Of a stretch of DNA of 64,000 nucleotides, positions 43,840 through 51,913 are shown one piece after another. The DNA is from a virus, in IMG/VR virus record IMGVR_UViG_3300025849_002481, positions 1 to 64,000 of that record; one strand, written 5' to 3'. The position numbers and the translations under genes are program-made. Positions within the stretch are counted from its first letter, which is position 1. The number at the start of each line of letters is the position of its first letter. Below the pieces are notes generated by a model. The model was not told where the DNA came from. It did not search any database and saw nothing but the letters and a program-made list of their open reading frames with translations.

Positions 43840-44365
43840 TTACACCCCATATATGTTTAGAGTCGGTTGTAACAATTTCAACGTCAATATTATCTGCAAT
43901 TAGTTCTTTAACAAATTTGTTAACGCCTGTAATTTTTACATCATCAAATACAATAAGTTTACTATCTTTAACTTGTTCGTAATCGTGTTTTACAGTTTCG
44001 TAACTGTGCCCACCGTCGATATAAACAAAATCAAATACTGTAGACTTTAGTGTATCAGTAGTAAATCCCTTCATTAATTTATATTCTAAATTAGTATGCT
44101 TACGTTTCATTTTTCTAAAGTTTTGTTCTGCTACTGATATTAATGCAGGTGCTTTTCCGTTACGTTCTCTTTTATGAAAGGCTAAATCTGGAACATTGCC
44201 GTCAAATATATCGTAACCGTGATAGGTTAATTTTGGTACTCTTGGTGCAAATAAGTCAATAAACTGGTTTGCTGTTCCGCCTTTGTGTGTGCCAATTTCT
44301 CCGATAAATGAACACTTAGCATCACCAATAATATTTTCCATCGTTGTAAATAAAAATGGTTTCAT
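43829..44365 (-). CDS. Class I SAM-methyltransferase, Methyltransf_24/TylF-like
   Basis: A 178-residue protein read from ATG 44365, which overlaps the stop of the upstream gene (TAATG). FIGEIGTHKGGTANQF is motif I (E.G...GG), YHGYDIF is the strand-2 acidic region and FDFVYIDGGHSYETVKHDY is the IDG.HxYe..k.D motif of sugar O-methyltransferase/TylF-type enzymes that use a metal. It forms a minus-strand pair with a DxD glycosyltransferase inside the glycan island. Substrate unknown. Confidence 0.75.
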   Translation of the reverse strand: MKPFLFTTMENIIGDAKCSFIGEIGTHKGGTANQFIDLFAPRVPKLTYHGYDIFDGNVPDLAFHKRERNGKAPALISVAEQNFRKMKRKHTNLEYKLMKGFTTDTLKSTVFDFVYIDGGHSYETVKHDYEQVKDSKLIVFDDVKITGVNKFVKELIADNIDVEIVTTDSKHIWGVIRN

Positions 44366-45207
44366 TAACTTTTCCAATAACTTTCTGTACGATTAACCAT
44401 AATATCTTTAGCGTCAGACTTGCCTTTATCCTTACGGCCGCCTTTCATATGATCAATCCATGCACCTAGCTTAGTGTTAATTAGAGGATGTCCTCCTCCA
44501 CCTGTCTTAGCTTCTTTTAAATACATTTCTGCTGAGTAATCAAGCACATTAGGTGCAGTCTGTTTCATATTGTTAAGTATGTGTCCAAACACAAAACTAT
44601 CGTGCCATTCTTCTAATTTAAATATACCATTGTCAGCATCTTCATACATACGTTCAAACTCTGCTAAAAAGTCTTGACACCACGGGTCTTTTAGATTTAA
44701 TCCGTAGAAGCCACACTCAGGCCACGTCTGTGATCCTTTACCTCTACCTACATATGTGATCCAACTAGTGTTAGGCAATAGCTCTGCAAAGTCTTCATAT
44801 GCCCAATCACTATGTACAAATGTATCTGCATCCATCCACACACACCAGTCCTTAGAACGTGTACAAGCGTCATACACAGCATATGTCTTGTTAGCAAAGC
44901 GTACAGCGTCCCATTTAAACGCTTTATCCCAATCTTTACGTCTACGCTTAATGTCATCTGGCGGAATGCCGTTTGCTTTAGGGTCGTCTTTCCAGCGTTC
45001 TTTAAATGCATTTAATTTTGGTAACACTTGCTTTGCATCTAATATTTCTATTCTTGTAGGATCTGGATTAATAGGTTTACAATCTTCAGCGTATACTAAA
45101 AGTTTGATGCGTTTGTCTACCCTAGTAGAAAAGCTATCTAAAAATCGTTGTCCGTATTTTACCAATCCTGCTGGATGAAATGTTGTAACCACTGTTATTG
45201 CCGGCAT
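44365..45207 (-). CDS. GT-A-type glycosyltransferase-like protein
   Basis: A 280-residue protein. It begins ITVVTTFHPAGLVKYGQRF, has KWDAVRFANKTYAVYDA near residue 98 and DWCVWMDADTFVHSDW with DAD at 126-128 as the nucleotide-sugar metal motif, then GFYGLNL and EEWHDSFVFG. This is a pattern seen in phage GT-A proteins. ATG 45207 has an AAGGAGAG ribosome site, and a late-like box lies about 30 bases upstream. It is coupled to the methyltransferase gene downstream. Confidence 0.65.
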   Translation of the reverse strand: MPAITVVTTFHPAGLVKYGQRFLDSFSTRVDKRIKLLVYAEDCKPINPDPTRIEILDAKQVLPKLNAFKERWKDDPKANGIPPDDIKRRRKDWDKAFKWDAVRFANKTYAVYDACTRSKDWCVWMDADTFVHSDWAYEDFAELLPNTSWITYVGRGKGSQTWPECGFYGLNLKDPWCQDFLAEFERMYEDADNGIFKLEEWHDSFVFGHILNNMKQTAPNVLDYSAEMYLKEAKTGGGGHPLINTKLGAWIDHMKGGRKDKGKSDAKDIMVNRTESYWKS

Positions 45208-45238
45208 TGTCTCTCCTTGGCTATATACTGTATGAAAG

Positions 45239-45246
45239 TATTTAAC
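45239..45246 (-). promoter_or_regulatory. Late-promoter-like GTTAAATA
   Basis: Minus-strand GTTAAATA, 31 bases before ATG 45207. Same octamer as before gp17; one mismatch from NATAAATA. It overlaps the gap used by the divergent gene at 45249. Confidence 0.4.
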
Positions 45247-45248
45247 TT

Positions 45249-46082
45249 ATGAAGTTTAGTTTATGGACAGATTATGGCGCACTTAATAGTAGAGAAGTTT
45301 TTGATGCCTTTGCTAACAGCCTTGTGGTGGCTGGGCATACTGTTGTTTACAACGATCCTGTTTGTGATGTTGATGTTATTTGGAGCGTTCTTTGGAATGG
45401 TAGAATGGCTAGAAACGAAAGTATCTGGAATAACGATAGACCGACAATAGTATTAGAAGTAGGCGGGATCAAACGTGGAACAACATGGAAGGTAGGATTA
45501 AATGGAATTAACAGAGACGGTAATTTTGGCCGTACTAATAATAGCGATAGCCGTGTCCGTCTATTGGGACTCAAAGTAAAGCCTTGGCGTTATGACGGAG
45601 AATATATTCTTATCGCAGGACAACACGATAAAAGTTTACAATGGCAAGATATGCCATCAATGTCAAATTGGGTAAACAATACTATAACATTCATAAGAGC
45701 GCAAACAGAACGTCCTATCATATTTAGACCACATCCTAGGTGTCCGTTGCCTGCCATAGAACATGAATTTAAGAATGTTTATAGACAAACTCCAACACAC
45801 ATTAAAGGATCATATGATGACTTTGATATGAAGTTTGATAACATATGGGCAACTGTATGCTGGTCAAGTAACCCAGCAATACACAGTATAATAGAGGGTG
45901 TACCTGCATTCACTGGACCAAGTAGTTTAGCATTTGATGTAGCAGATCAAAACTTACGTAATATTGAGAATCCTCTATACTGTGACAGAACACAATGGCT
46001 AAATGACTATGCATACACTGAATGGACTGTAGAAGAAATTTCTCAAGGATTGCCACTTAAACGCTTGACATCGTTTATATAG
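45249..46082 (+). CDS. GT-B-like glycan protein, paralog family A (member 4)
   Basis: A 277-residue protein. It carries TERPIIFRPHPRCP near residue 155, then DNIWATVCWSSNPAIHSIIEGVPAF and LRNIENPLYCDRTQWL...YTEWTVEEISQG, the same C-terminal module as 38425, 41219 and 42910. FSLWTDYGALN at the start begins a separate N-terminal domain. The promoter of the next gene lies in its last codons. Glycosyltransferase function is inferred. Confidence 0.55.
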   Translation: MKFSLWTDYGALNSREVFDAFANSLVVAGHTVVYNDPVCDVDVIWSVLWNGRMARNESIWNNDRPTIVLEVGGIKRGTTWKVGLNGINRDGNFGRTNNSDSRVRLLGLKVKPWRYDGEYILIAGQHDKSLQWQDMPSMSNWVNNTITFIRAQTERPIIFRPHPRCPLPAIEHEFKNVYRQTPTHIKGSYDDFDMKFDNIWATVCWSSNPAIHSIIEGVPAFTGPSSLAFDVADQNLRNIENPLYCDRTQWLNDYAYTEWTVEEISQGLPLKRLTSFI

Positions 46083-46093
46083 TATAGTATACT
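46065..46093 (+). promoter_or_regulatory. Sigma-70 promoter, six bases from ATG
   Basis: TTGACA (46065-46070), 17-bp spacer, TATACT (46088-46093), GTAAAC, then ATG 46100. Predicts a leaderless message. Confidence 0.8.
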
Positions 46094-46099
46094 GTAAAC

Positions 46100-47329
46100 A
46101 TGGACAATATAAATTACACCATTGAAGATAGCCTTGAATATCTAGTCGGACTACGAAAAAATGTTTCGTTCCAACTTGACTCATCTGATGTGTCTTTTTT
46201 ACAGAGTATTGCTAGACAAACTTTTAAAGGAACTGCACTTACAGATAGACAATGCAATGTTGTTAAAGAAAAACTATTAAAATACAAAGATCAATTTCTT
46301 AAAGAAGATTATAATATCGATTATGCTTTAGATTATTTAAGAATGCCTCTTAGAGAAATTGATAGAAGTAAGTATGTTACAATTGCATATTATGCAGATG
46401 TACTGTGTATCAAAATTAGGTTTCCTTTTAGTAAAAATTTAATCTCCAAATTAGAATCAGTTACTAGACTAGTAAATCGAAATGATTACTTTCATGAAAA
46501 AGGAAGTCATGAACATTATTTTAGATTTAATGAAAGATCAATATTTGAAATAGTTTCTAAATTTCAATCTAATCAATTTGTTATTGATCAAGATATTATT
46601 GACATTTATGAAAAATTAGTAACAATGAATAATAATAAAAACGAGTATATACCAGGAGTTTACAATTTGAAATTAAAAAATTTAAGCGATATAGCAAAAA
46701 AATATATTTTTAGTAGTATCGGAGAACCTACTATTGAGAATCTAGCATTATACAAAGACAGACAACAACTATTTGGTCTACATCATTTTGATGAGAATGA
46801 TCTTAATGCTAGTCTAGACAATTTTACAACACTTTCTACAAATATTGTAAATCGTACTTCCTGTAATGTTTTTGTAAACAATACAAAATATACATTACAA
46901 AGTGTAGCAGAGTCGTTACTAGAATTAAATAGGTTTCCATTATTAGTTGTATTATCAGAAGATTCTTCACCACTTGACCAACTATACAGCGTATATCATT
47001 GTCTAAACGGATTTATTGAAAAAGGTGATTCAACAGTGCTGTTTAGACTCGACAATGATAAGAATTTTGAATTTAATAACTTTATTAAAAAATATAATTT
47101 AAATTCTCCACTTGACAAAAATACAAAAGTAGTGTATATTAGTATTAATAACATAACAAAACCATTGCTAAAATCAGAATGGAAGGCTAGTGCAACTTTA
47201 TTGATGTCTAGTCATAAGTTGATTTCAAAGGTTAAAACTTATGTTGATGAAAGTGATTTAATAATTCATTATGACGAGAACGTAAGTCAATATGCAAGAT
47301 TTAACGAGGATGGAATACAAGAAGTTTAA
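46100..47329 (+). CDS. Hypothetical protein upstream of uvsW
   Basis: A 409-residue protein, rich in N, K, I and D. The N-terminal 100 residues are helical; the C-terminal part (FPLLVVLSEDSSPLDQLYSVY, STVLFRLDN, TKVVYISINN, ASATLLMSSHKLISKVKTYV) looks like an alternating beta/alpha domain with helicase-like flavour but no Walker motif. It starts at ATG 46100 straight after a sigma-70 promoter and its stop overlaps the uvsW start (TAATG), which ties it to UvsW in expression. No family recognised. Confidence 0.6.
   Translation: MDNINYTIEDSLEYLVGLRKNVSFQLDSSDVSFLQSIARQTFKGTALTDRQCNVVKEKLLKYKDQFLKEDYNIDYALDYLRMPLREIDRSKYVTIAYYADVLCIKIRFPFSKNLISKLESVTRLVNRNDYFHEKGSHEHYFRFNERSIFEIVSKFQSNQFVIDQDIIDIYEKLVTMNNNKNEYIPGVYNLKLKNLSDIAKKYIFSSIGEPTIENLALYKDRQQLFGLHHFDENDLNASLDNFTTLSTNIVNRTSCNVFVNNTKYTLQSVAESLLELNRFPLLVVLSEDSSPLDQLYSVYHCLNGFIEKGDSTVLFRLDNDKNFEFNNFIKKYNLNSPLDKNTKVVYISINNITKPLLKSEWKASATLLMSSHKLISKVKTYVDESDLIIHYDENVSQYARFNEDGIQEV
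47112..47140 (+). promoter_or_regulatory. Possible internal sigma-70 promoter before uvsW
   Basis: TTGACA (47112-47117), 17-bp spacer, TATATT (47135-47140), about 190 bases before the uvsW ATG and inside the upstream gene. Confidence 0.4.
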
Positions 47330-48792
47330 TGGCAAGTTGTAAACTAATAATTGAAGATGAAGTAAATATTAAGATCGAAGGTCTTGAAGTAGACGTACGA
47401 AGAAAACTTGCAAATGCTCTTAAGTTTGAAGTTCCGTATGCTCGTTACATGCCACAGTATAAACTAGGTCGCTGGGATGGCAAGGTTGCTTTCTTTGGCA
47501 TAGGCGGCACTGGTTATGTTAATCACTTAGACACTGTACAACAAGTTCTTGCTAAAAATAATGTACAGATTATAGACATTGACGATAGACGTCATCCAAT
47601 TAAATTAGAATTTACACCAGTAACAGAAACATATTGGAAAGACCAAGGCGTAGTATGGCCAGAAGGTCATCCAGCAGAAGGCGAAGATATTATTCTACGT
47701 GACTATCAAGTAGAAGCAATTAATAACTTTTTAAACAATCCACAGAGCTTGCAACAAATTGCTACTGGTGCCGGTAAAACAATTACAACAGCAACGTTGT
47801 CACACCTAAGCGAGCCGTATGGTAGGTCTCTAGTAATTGTTCCTAACAAGTCGTTAGTAGAACAAACTGAAGAGGACTATATTAACTGCGGGCTCGACGT
47901 AGGGGTATACTTTGGAGACAGAAAACAACTAGGTAAGACTCACACTATATGCACTTGGCAATCCTTAAATATTTTGGACAAGAAGCACAAGGACGGCTCG
48001 GCAGTATTAAGCCTTGCAGAATTCCTTGAAGATGTGAGCACTATTATTGTCGATGAGGTACACCAAGCCAAAGCAGAAGTTCTTAAGAACTTGCTTACAC
48101 GCAACCTACGTAATGCTCCTATCCGTTGGGGACTAACTGGTACAGTGCCTAAAGAGAAGTTTGAGTTTGAAAGTATTCATGCATCACTAGGTCCTGTTAT
48201 TGGTCAGATCAGCGCAAAAGAATTACAAGACAAAGGTGTGTTAGCAAACTGTCATGTTAATATATGTCAACTAATTGACACAGTAGCACACAGTGGTTAT
48301 CAAGAAGAATTAAAATATCTTGTCAATAATAAAGATAGGGTAGAATATATAGGCAAATTATTAAACACAGTAAGTCAAGAAGGCAATACATTAATACTCG
48401 TAGATAGAATTAGTGCAGGCGAGATGTTAGCAGAGCTAATACCTAACAGTACATTTGTTAGTGGTTCAGTTAAAGTAAAAGATAGGAAAGAAACATATGA
48501 TACGATTCGTGAAGGAACTAACGAGGTTATTATCGCAACCTATGGAGTTGCTGCTGTGGGTCTTAACATTCCTCGTATCTTTAACTTGGTTCTACTCGAG
48601 CCTGGAAAAAGTTTTGTAAGAGTAATCCAATCTATCGGTAGAGGCGTAAGAAAGGCAAAGGACAAAGACTTTGTGCAAATTTGGGATATCACATCAACGT
48701 GCAAATTTGCTAAACGACATTTAACACAACGTAAAAAATTCTATAAAGAAGCACAGTATCCGTTTACTATAGAAAAAATAGATTGGAACTAA
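47329..48792 (+). CDS. uvsW: DNA/RNA helicase UvsW
   Basis: A 487-residue superfamily 2 helicase. The N-terminal domain has RYMPQYKLGRWDGKVAFF as in T4 UvsW. Motifs: LRDYQVEAINNFL (Q-like), IATGAGKTITTAT (Walker A, 145-151), IIVDEVHQAK (DEVH, 242-245), GLTGTVP, and VIQSIGRGVRKAK (motif VI). UvsW unwinds branched DNA and R-loops and helps switch from origin-dependent to recombination-dependent replication. ATG overlaps the previous stop. No separate ribosome site is obvious. Confidence 0.9.
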   Translation: MASCKLIIEDEVNIKIEGLEVDVRRKLANALKFEVPYARYMPQYKLGRWDGKVAFFGIGGTGYVNHLDTVQQVLAKNNVQIIDIDDRRHPIKLEFTPVTETYWKDQGVVWPEGHPAEGEDIILRDYQVEAINNFLNNPQSLQQIATGAGKTITTATLSHLSEPYGRSLVIVPNKSLVEQTEEDYINCGLDVGVYFGDRKQLGKTHTICTWQSLNILDKKHKDGSAVLSLAEFLEDVSTIIVDEVHQAKAEVLKNLLTRNLRNAPIRWGLTGTVPKEKFEFESIHASLGPVIGQISAKELQDKGVLANCHVNICQLIDTVAHSGYQEELKYLVNNKDRVEYIGKLLNTVSQEGNTLILVDRISAGEMLAELIPNSTFVSGSVKVKDRKETYDTIREGTNEVIIATYGVAAVGLNIPRIFNLVLLEPGKSFVRVIQSIGRGVRKAKDKDFVQIWDITSTCKFAKRHLTQRKKFYKEAQYPFTIEKIDWN

Positions 48793-48796
48793 CTAT

Positions 48797-49303
48797 ATGC
48801 AAATACTAACATTAGATAACGTTTGTTATAAATTATCAAACTTACCAGACCAAATTGACGACGAAATACATTTCAGTGTATTAGATAATAGCGATGCTAA
48901 AAATCCTGATTTCTTTTTTATACCTTTAATCTTTATTGAATCATTTAATAGCCCGGCTATTGTAATGCAAATTAACGGCAAAGAAATAATGATGCCAGTA
49001 GATTGGTGCATGGCTGTGGGAGATAGTACTAGTGGAAATGATTTAGAAATACTTCCATTAACATCAATTAACGATAGAGGGTTTGAGGCATTTCTCTTTA
49101 ATCCGTTATCAAGTTATAAATTTGATTTTGGCGATATACAAATTACAAATTTTTACAATGACGTAAAATGGTATTTCCCTAAAATGAAAAACGGACAATT
49201 ATTAAGTGTACCAATAGAGGACGGACCTAAACCTCTATGTGCATACTTTGTTAAAGATATTAGTAGACAGAGTGAAGTAATAGATTATACTAATTTGCTG
49301 TAA
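48797..49303 (+). CDS. Conserved hypothetical protein
   Basis: A 168-residue protein directly after uvsW. NPDFFFIPLIFIE, VMQINGKEIMMPVDWCMAVGD and LEILPLTSINDRGFEAFLFNP followed by FYNDVKWYFPKMKNGQLLSVP give the look of a compact beta protein. No catalytic motif or membrane span is visible. Position in the replication region suggests an early or middle gene. I do not recognise a function. Confidence 0.6.
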   Translation: MQILTLDNVCYKLSNLPDQIDDEIHFSVLDNSDAKNPDFFFIPLIFIESFNSPAIVMQINGKEIMMPVDWCMAVGDSTSGNDLEILPLTSINDRGFEAFLFNPLSSYKFDFGDIQITNFYNDVKWYFPKMKNGQLLSVPIEDGPKPLCAYFVKDISRQSEVIDYTNLL

Positions 49304-49314
49304 AGGAGAACAAC

Positions 49315-49674
49315 ATGGGAATTAAAGCAGGTAAAATTTGGGGGGCCACAGAGCTTATCCATGCGAACGGTGTATTAGAATTTCATCGTATCGAATATAA
49401 AGCAGGATACAAATGCTCAGAGCATGAGCATCAATTTAAATGGAACGGATTCTTTGTTGAATCAGGCAAGATGCTTGTCCGTGTTTGGCAAGATGATCAA
49501 GGATTAGTTGATGAAACTATCCTTGAAGCAGGGGACTTTACACAGGTAAAACCCGGAAAAATTCACCAGTTCGAAGGTTTAGAAGACGGTGTCGCTTTTG
49601 AATTATACTGGGCCGAATTTAATCATGACGACATTGTTCGTCGAACATCAGGCACCGCAACAGGAAAGAAGTAA
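49315..49674 (+). CDS. Single-domain cupin protein
   Basis: A 119-residue cupin with AAAGGAG ribosome site. FHRIEYKAGYKCSEHEHQFKW holds the first metal motif, WNGFFVESGKMLVRVW the second strand pair, and GDFTQVKPGKIHQFEG the second motif. Cupins here bind a metal and a sugar or small acid. It is the third cupin in the window and precedes the YhhQ-like transporter by three bases. Substrate unknown. Confidence 0.75.
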   Translation: MGIKAGKIWGATELIHANGVLEFHRIEYKAGYKCSEHEHQFKWNGFFVESGKMLVRVWQDDQGLVDETILEAGDFTQVKPGKIHQFEGLEDGVAFELYWAEFNHDDIVRRTSGTATGKK

Positions 49675-49677
49675 GAA

Positions 49678-50286
49678 ATGTTTAAAAACATCGATAAAAA
49701 GATGATGCTAAAACTTGCACTATTGCACGTTGTAGTAATCACAATCAGTAACGCACTAGTTGCGATTCCAGTAGAAATTGCTGGGTATAAGTTGACCTGG
49801 GCAGCGTTTACGTTCCCATTGGTTATTCTAGCAACTGACTTAACAGTTAGAATGTTAGGTAAGAATATTGCTCGAGCAACCATTGCCGCAGCATATCCAA
49901 TTGCAATTATTACAAGTATTGCAGTAGTACTAGCAGAAGGTGCACCAGAGAGTGTAGCAATGCGTATTGGATTTGCAAGTGCAACAGCATATGCTGTGGG
50001 TACGTTTATTGACGTATATGTGTTCCAAGCAATTAGAGAGCGTATGAATGTATGGTGGTTAGCACCTGCATTGTCAACAATCGTTGCAAACGTAATTGAC
50101 AGTTACACGTTCTTTGCAGTTGCATTCAACAACAGCGCCGATGAGTATATGGCCGCTAACTGGGTTGAAATTGCAGGTTCACAAGCCGTACTAAAAATTG
50201 TAGTAGGATTAATTATCTTCCTACCAGCATACGGGTTATTACTACGTTACATCAAAGGACGTACAAATGACACAGAAACGGGGTAA
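49678..50286 (+). CDS. yhhQ: Queuosine precursor transporter, YhhQ family
   Basis: A 202-residue inner-membrane protein with about six hydrophobic spans. It aligns well with E. coli YhhQ: VVITISNALVAIPVEI, LTWAAFTFPLVILATDLTVR followed by MLGKNIAR, WWLAPALSTIVANVIDSYTFF, and FLPAYGLLLRYIK. YhhQ imports the 7-deazaguanine precursors preQ0/preQ1 used for queuosine in tRNA and, in some phages, for 7-deazaguanine DNA modification. It is in a replication-gene region. No Tgt/DpdA-like or preQ0-synthesis gene is seen in the window. Confidence 0.88.
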   Translation: MFKNIDKKMMLKLALLHVVVITISNALVAIPVEIAGYKLTWAAFTFPLVILATDLTVRMLGKNIARATIAAAYPIAIITSIAVVLAEGAPESVAMRIGFASATAYAVGTFIDVYVFQAIRERMNVWWLAPALSTIVANVIDSYTFFAVAFNNSADEYMAANWVEIAGSQAVLKIVVGLIIFLPAYGLLLRYIKGRTNDTETG

Positions 50287-50551
50287 ATTACTACCCGGAG
50301 AAGCAATGATATATGAGCGTAGCGATGGAGTCGTCTACGCTCATTATCGAGACAAGCCTGAGATCGAACGCTGGATTGTAGGCGGCGACCCAGGAGGAGT
50401 AGCAAGAGCTAACGGAGACTTAATAAGCTATAGTGAATGGCGAGAGTTATGTGAGTTAAGTGAAAAGTATCCAACACTAAAAAAATTATTGGATACATTA
50501 GTAACAACTTATTATACAATCAAGGAGCATAAAAATGATAAGACAAATTGA
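50267..50551 (+). CDS. Conserved hypothetical protein (LPGEAMIYER type)
   Basis: A 94-residue protein overlapping yhhQ by 20 bases. It contains GKLLPGEAMIYERSDGVVYA, YRDKPEIERWIVGGD and LISYSEWRELCEL, a combination I associate with small proteins of T4-like marine phages. No assigned function. It also overlaps the next oxygenase-like gene by 17 bases, so the three are translated as a unit. Confidence 0.6.
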   Translation: MTQKRGKLLPGEAMIYERSDGVVYAHYRDKPEIERWIVGGDPGGVARANGDLISYSEWRELCELSEKYPTLKKLLDTLVTTYYTIKEHKNDKTN

Positions 50552-51152
50552 AGGCTATCCTGTAAGCATTAATAAATTACAAGAAGACGATTTAAAAAAA
50601 TTACAAGATCATTATTTGCCTTTGATATTAAACAATGAAGACGATAGCTGTGAAGGATCATCGTCTAGTATTTCTAAGAATGCATCACAAAGATGGGGAG
50701 ACGCAGAGTTTTTTAACTTGTTAAATGAAACTATTTTACCAGGACCTTATATACAATCTTACTTAGATGCTTACATGTTTAGCTTTCCATATGAAGTTTT
50801 TATAGACTCTTGGTACAATGTTCATTATAAACACGATCATCAGCAATTGCATAATCATATAACAACAAATGTTCCTGCTTTTTCATGTGTAGTTGTTTTA
50901 AAACAACCAAATCCTGATGCAGGGCAATTTGTATTTAGGACACCAAACTTATCAAATCATTTAAAATACCTAGAATTAGATCCAGTAGATCAATATCCAA
51001 ATGTATATAAACCTCATATGGAAGATGGTTTAATAATTATATTTCCTTCTTGTCTAGAACATTATGTATATTATAATAGGACCGATGAAGCAAGAGTTGT
51101 ATTTGCTTCAAACATTAGATTAGAAAGAGAGAGATCAAAATGCGAATTATAG
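50535..51152 (+). CDS. 2-oxoglutarate/Fe(II) oxygenase-like protein
   Basis: A 205-residue protein. DSWYNVHYKHDHQQLHNHI at about residues 92-110 gives the first metal-binding His cluster; AFSCVVVLKQPNPDAGQFVF is the core strand pair; IIIFPSCLEHYVYYN holds the distal His and DEARVVFASNI the Arg. This is the 2OG-FeII_Oxy_5-like layout also seen at 9571. It overlaps its neighbours on both sides and lies just upstream of kdsA. Substrate unknown. Confidence 0.7.
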   Translation: MIRQIEGYPVSINKLQEDDLKKLQDHYLPLILNNEDDSCEGSSSSISKNASQRWGDAEFFNLLNETILPGPYIQSYLDAYMFSFPYEVFIDSWYNVHYKHDHQQLHNHITTNVPAFSCVVVLKQPNPDAGQFVFRTPNLSNHLKYLELDPVDQYPNVYKPHMEDGLIIIFPSCLEHYVYYNRTDEARVVFASNIRLERERSKCEL

Positions 51153-51913
51153 CAGGACCATGTCAACACGAGTCATACAGCCAAAGTTTAGAAATTGCTA
51201 AAGAGTGCAAACGTGTATGTGACAAGTATGATATTGAATACGTATTTAAAGCAAGTTACGATAAAGCCAACCGTTCAAGTATGCAAGGCAAACGTGGCCT
51301 GGGCATGGAAGCTACACTCACAGACTTTTTAGCATTAAAAGTAGAACTAGGCGTAAAGACACTAACTGATGTACACGACTATGTACAGATTGCACGTATC
51401 GAAAGAGAGTTTAAGGATGCAGTTGACGTCTATCAGATTCCTGCATTTTTATGTAGACAGACTGACTTGATCCAAGCAGCTTGTGCTACAGACAAAATAG
51501 TAAATATAAAGAAGGGACAGTTTATGGCACCTTGGGATATGAAAGGTGTGCTAAGTAAATGTGAAGGCGCTAAAGACGTCTGGATAACTGAAAGGGGAAC
51601 AAGTTTTGGCTACAACACTCTTGTCGTTGACTATACTGGTCTTATGTATATGCTCGACAATTATGAACATGATATTGTTTTTGATTGTACACACTCTGCC
51701 CAAAAACCCGGCGGACAAGGTACTAGTTCAGGTGGTAATAGGGATTACGTGCCTGGGTTGGCTCGTAGTGGGTCTGCTCTTGGGATCCGGAACTTTTTCT
51801 TGGAAGTCCATCCTGACCCTGATGTAGCACCAAGTGATGGTCCTAACATGCTTAAACTAGAAGACTTTGAAAGGACTGTAGATGACATCCACCGCTATTC
51901 TTATACCAGCTAG
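51140..51913 (+). CDS. kdsA: 3-deoxy-D-manno-octulosonate-8-phosphate synthase
   Basis: A 257-residue KdsA (bacterial about 280). Clear family signatures: IIAGPCQHES, FKASYDKANRSSMQGKRGLG, TLTDVHDYVQ, QIPAFLCRQTDLIQAA, VNIKKGQFMAPWDM, ITERGTSFGYNTLVVDY, DCTHSAQKPGG and FLEVHPDPDVAPSDGPN. It condenses arabinose-5-phosphate with phosphoenolpyruvate to Kdo-8-phosphate, the first step to CMP-Kdo of the LPS inner core. The start overlaps the oxygenase gene by 13 bases, and it overlaps kdsB by 32. Confidence 0.93.
   Translation: MRIIAGPCQHESYSQSLEIAKECKRVCDKYDIEYVFKASYDKANRSSMQGKRGLGMEATLTDFLALKVELGVKTLTDVHDYVQIARIEREFKDAVDVYQIPAFLCRQTDLIQAACATDKIVNIKKGQFMAPWDMKGVLSKCEGAKDVWITERGTSFGYNTLVVDYTGLMYMLDNYEHDIVFDCTHSAQKPGGQGTSSGGNRDYVPGLARSGSALGIRNFFLEVHPDPDVAPSDGPNMLKLEDFERTVDDIHRYSYTS

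Noticed and set aside
48276-48304. TTGACA with TATCAA inside uvsW
   Set aside because: The -10 is poor and no gene start follows within a reasonable distance.
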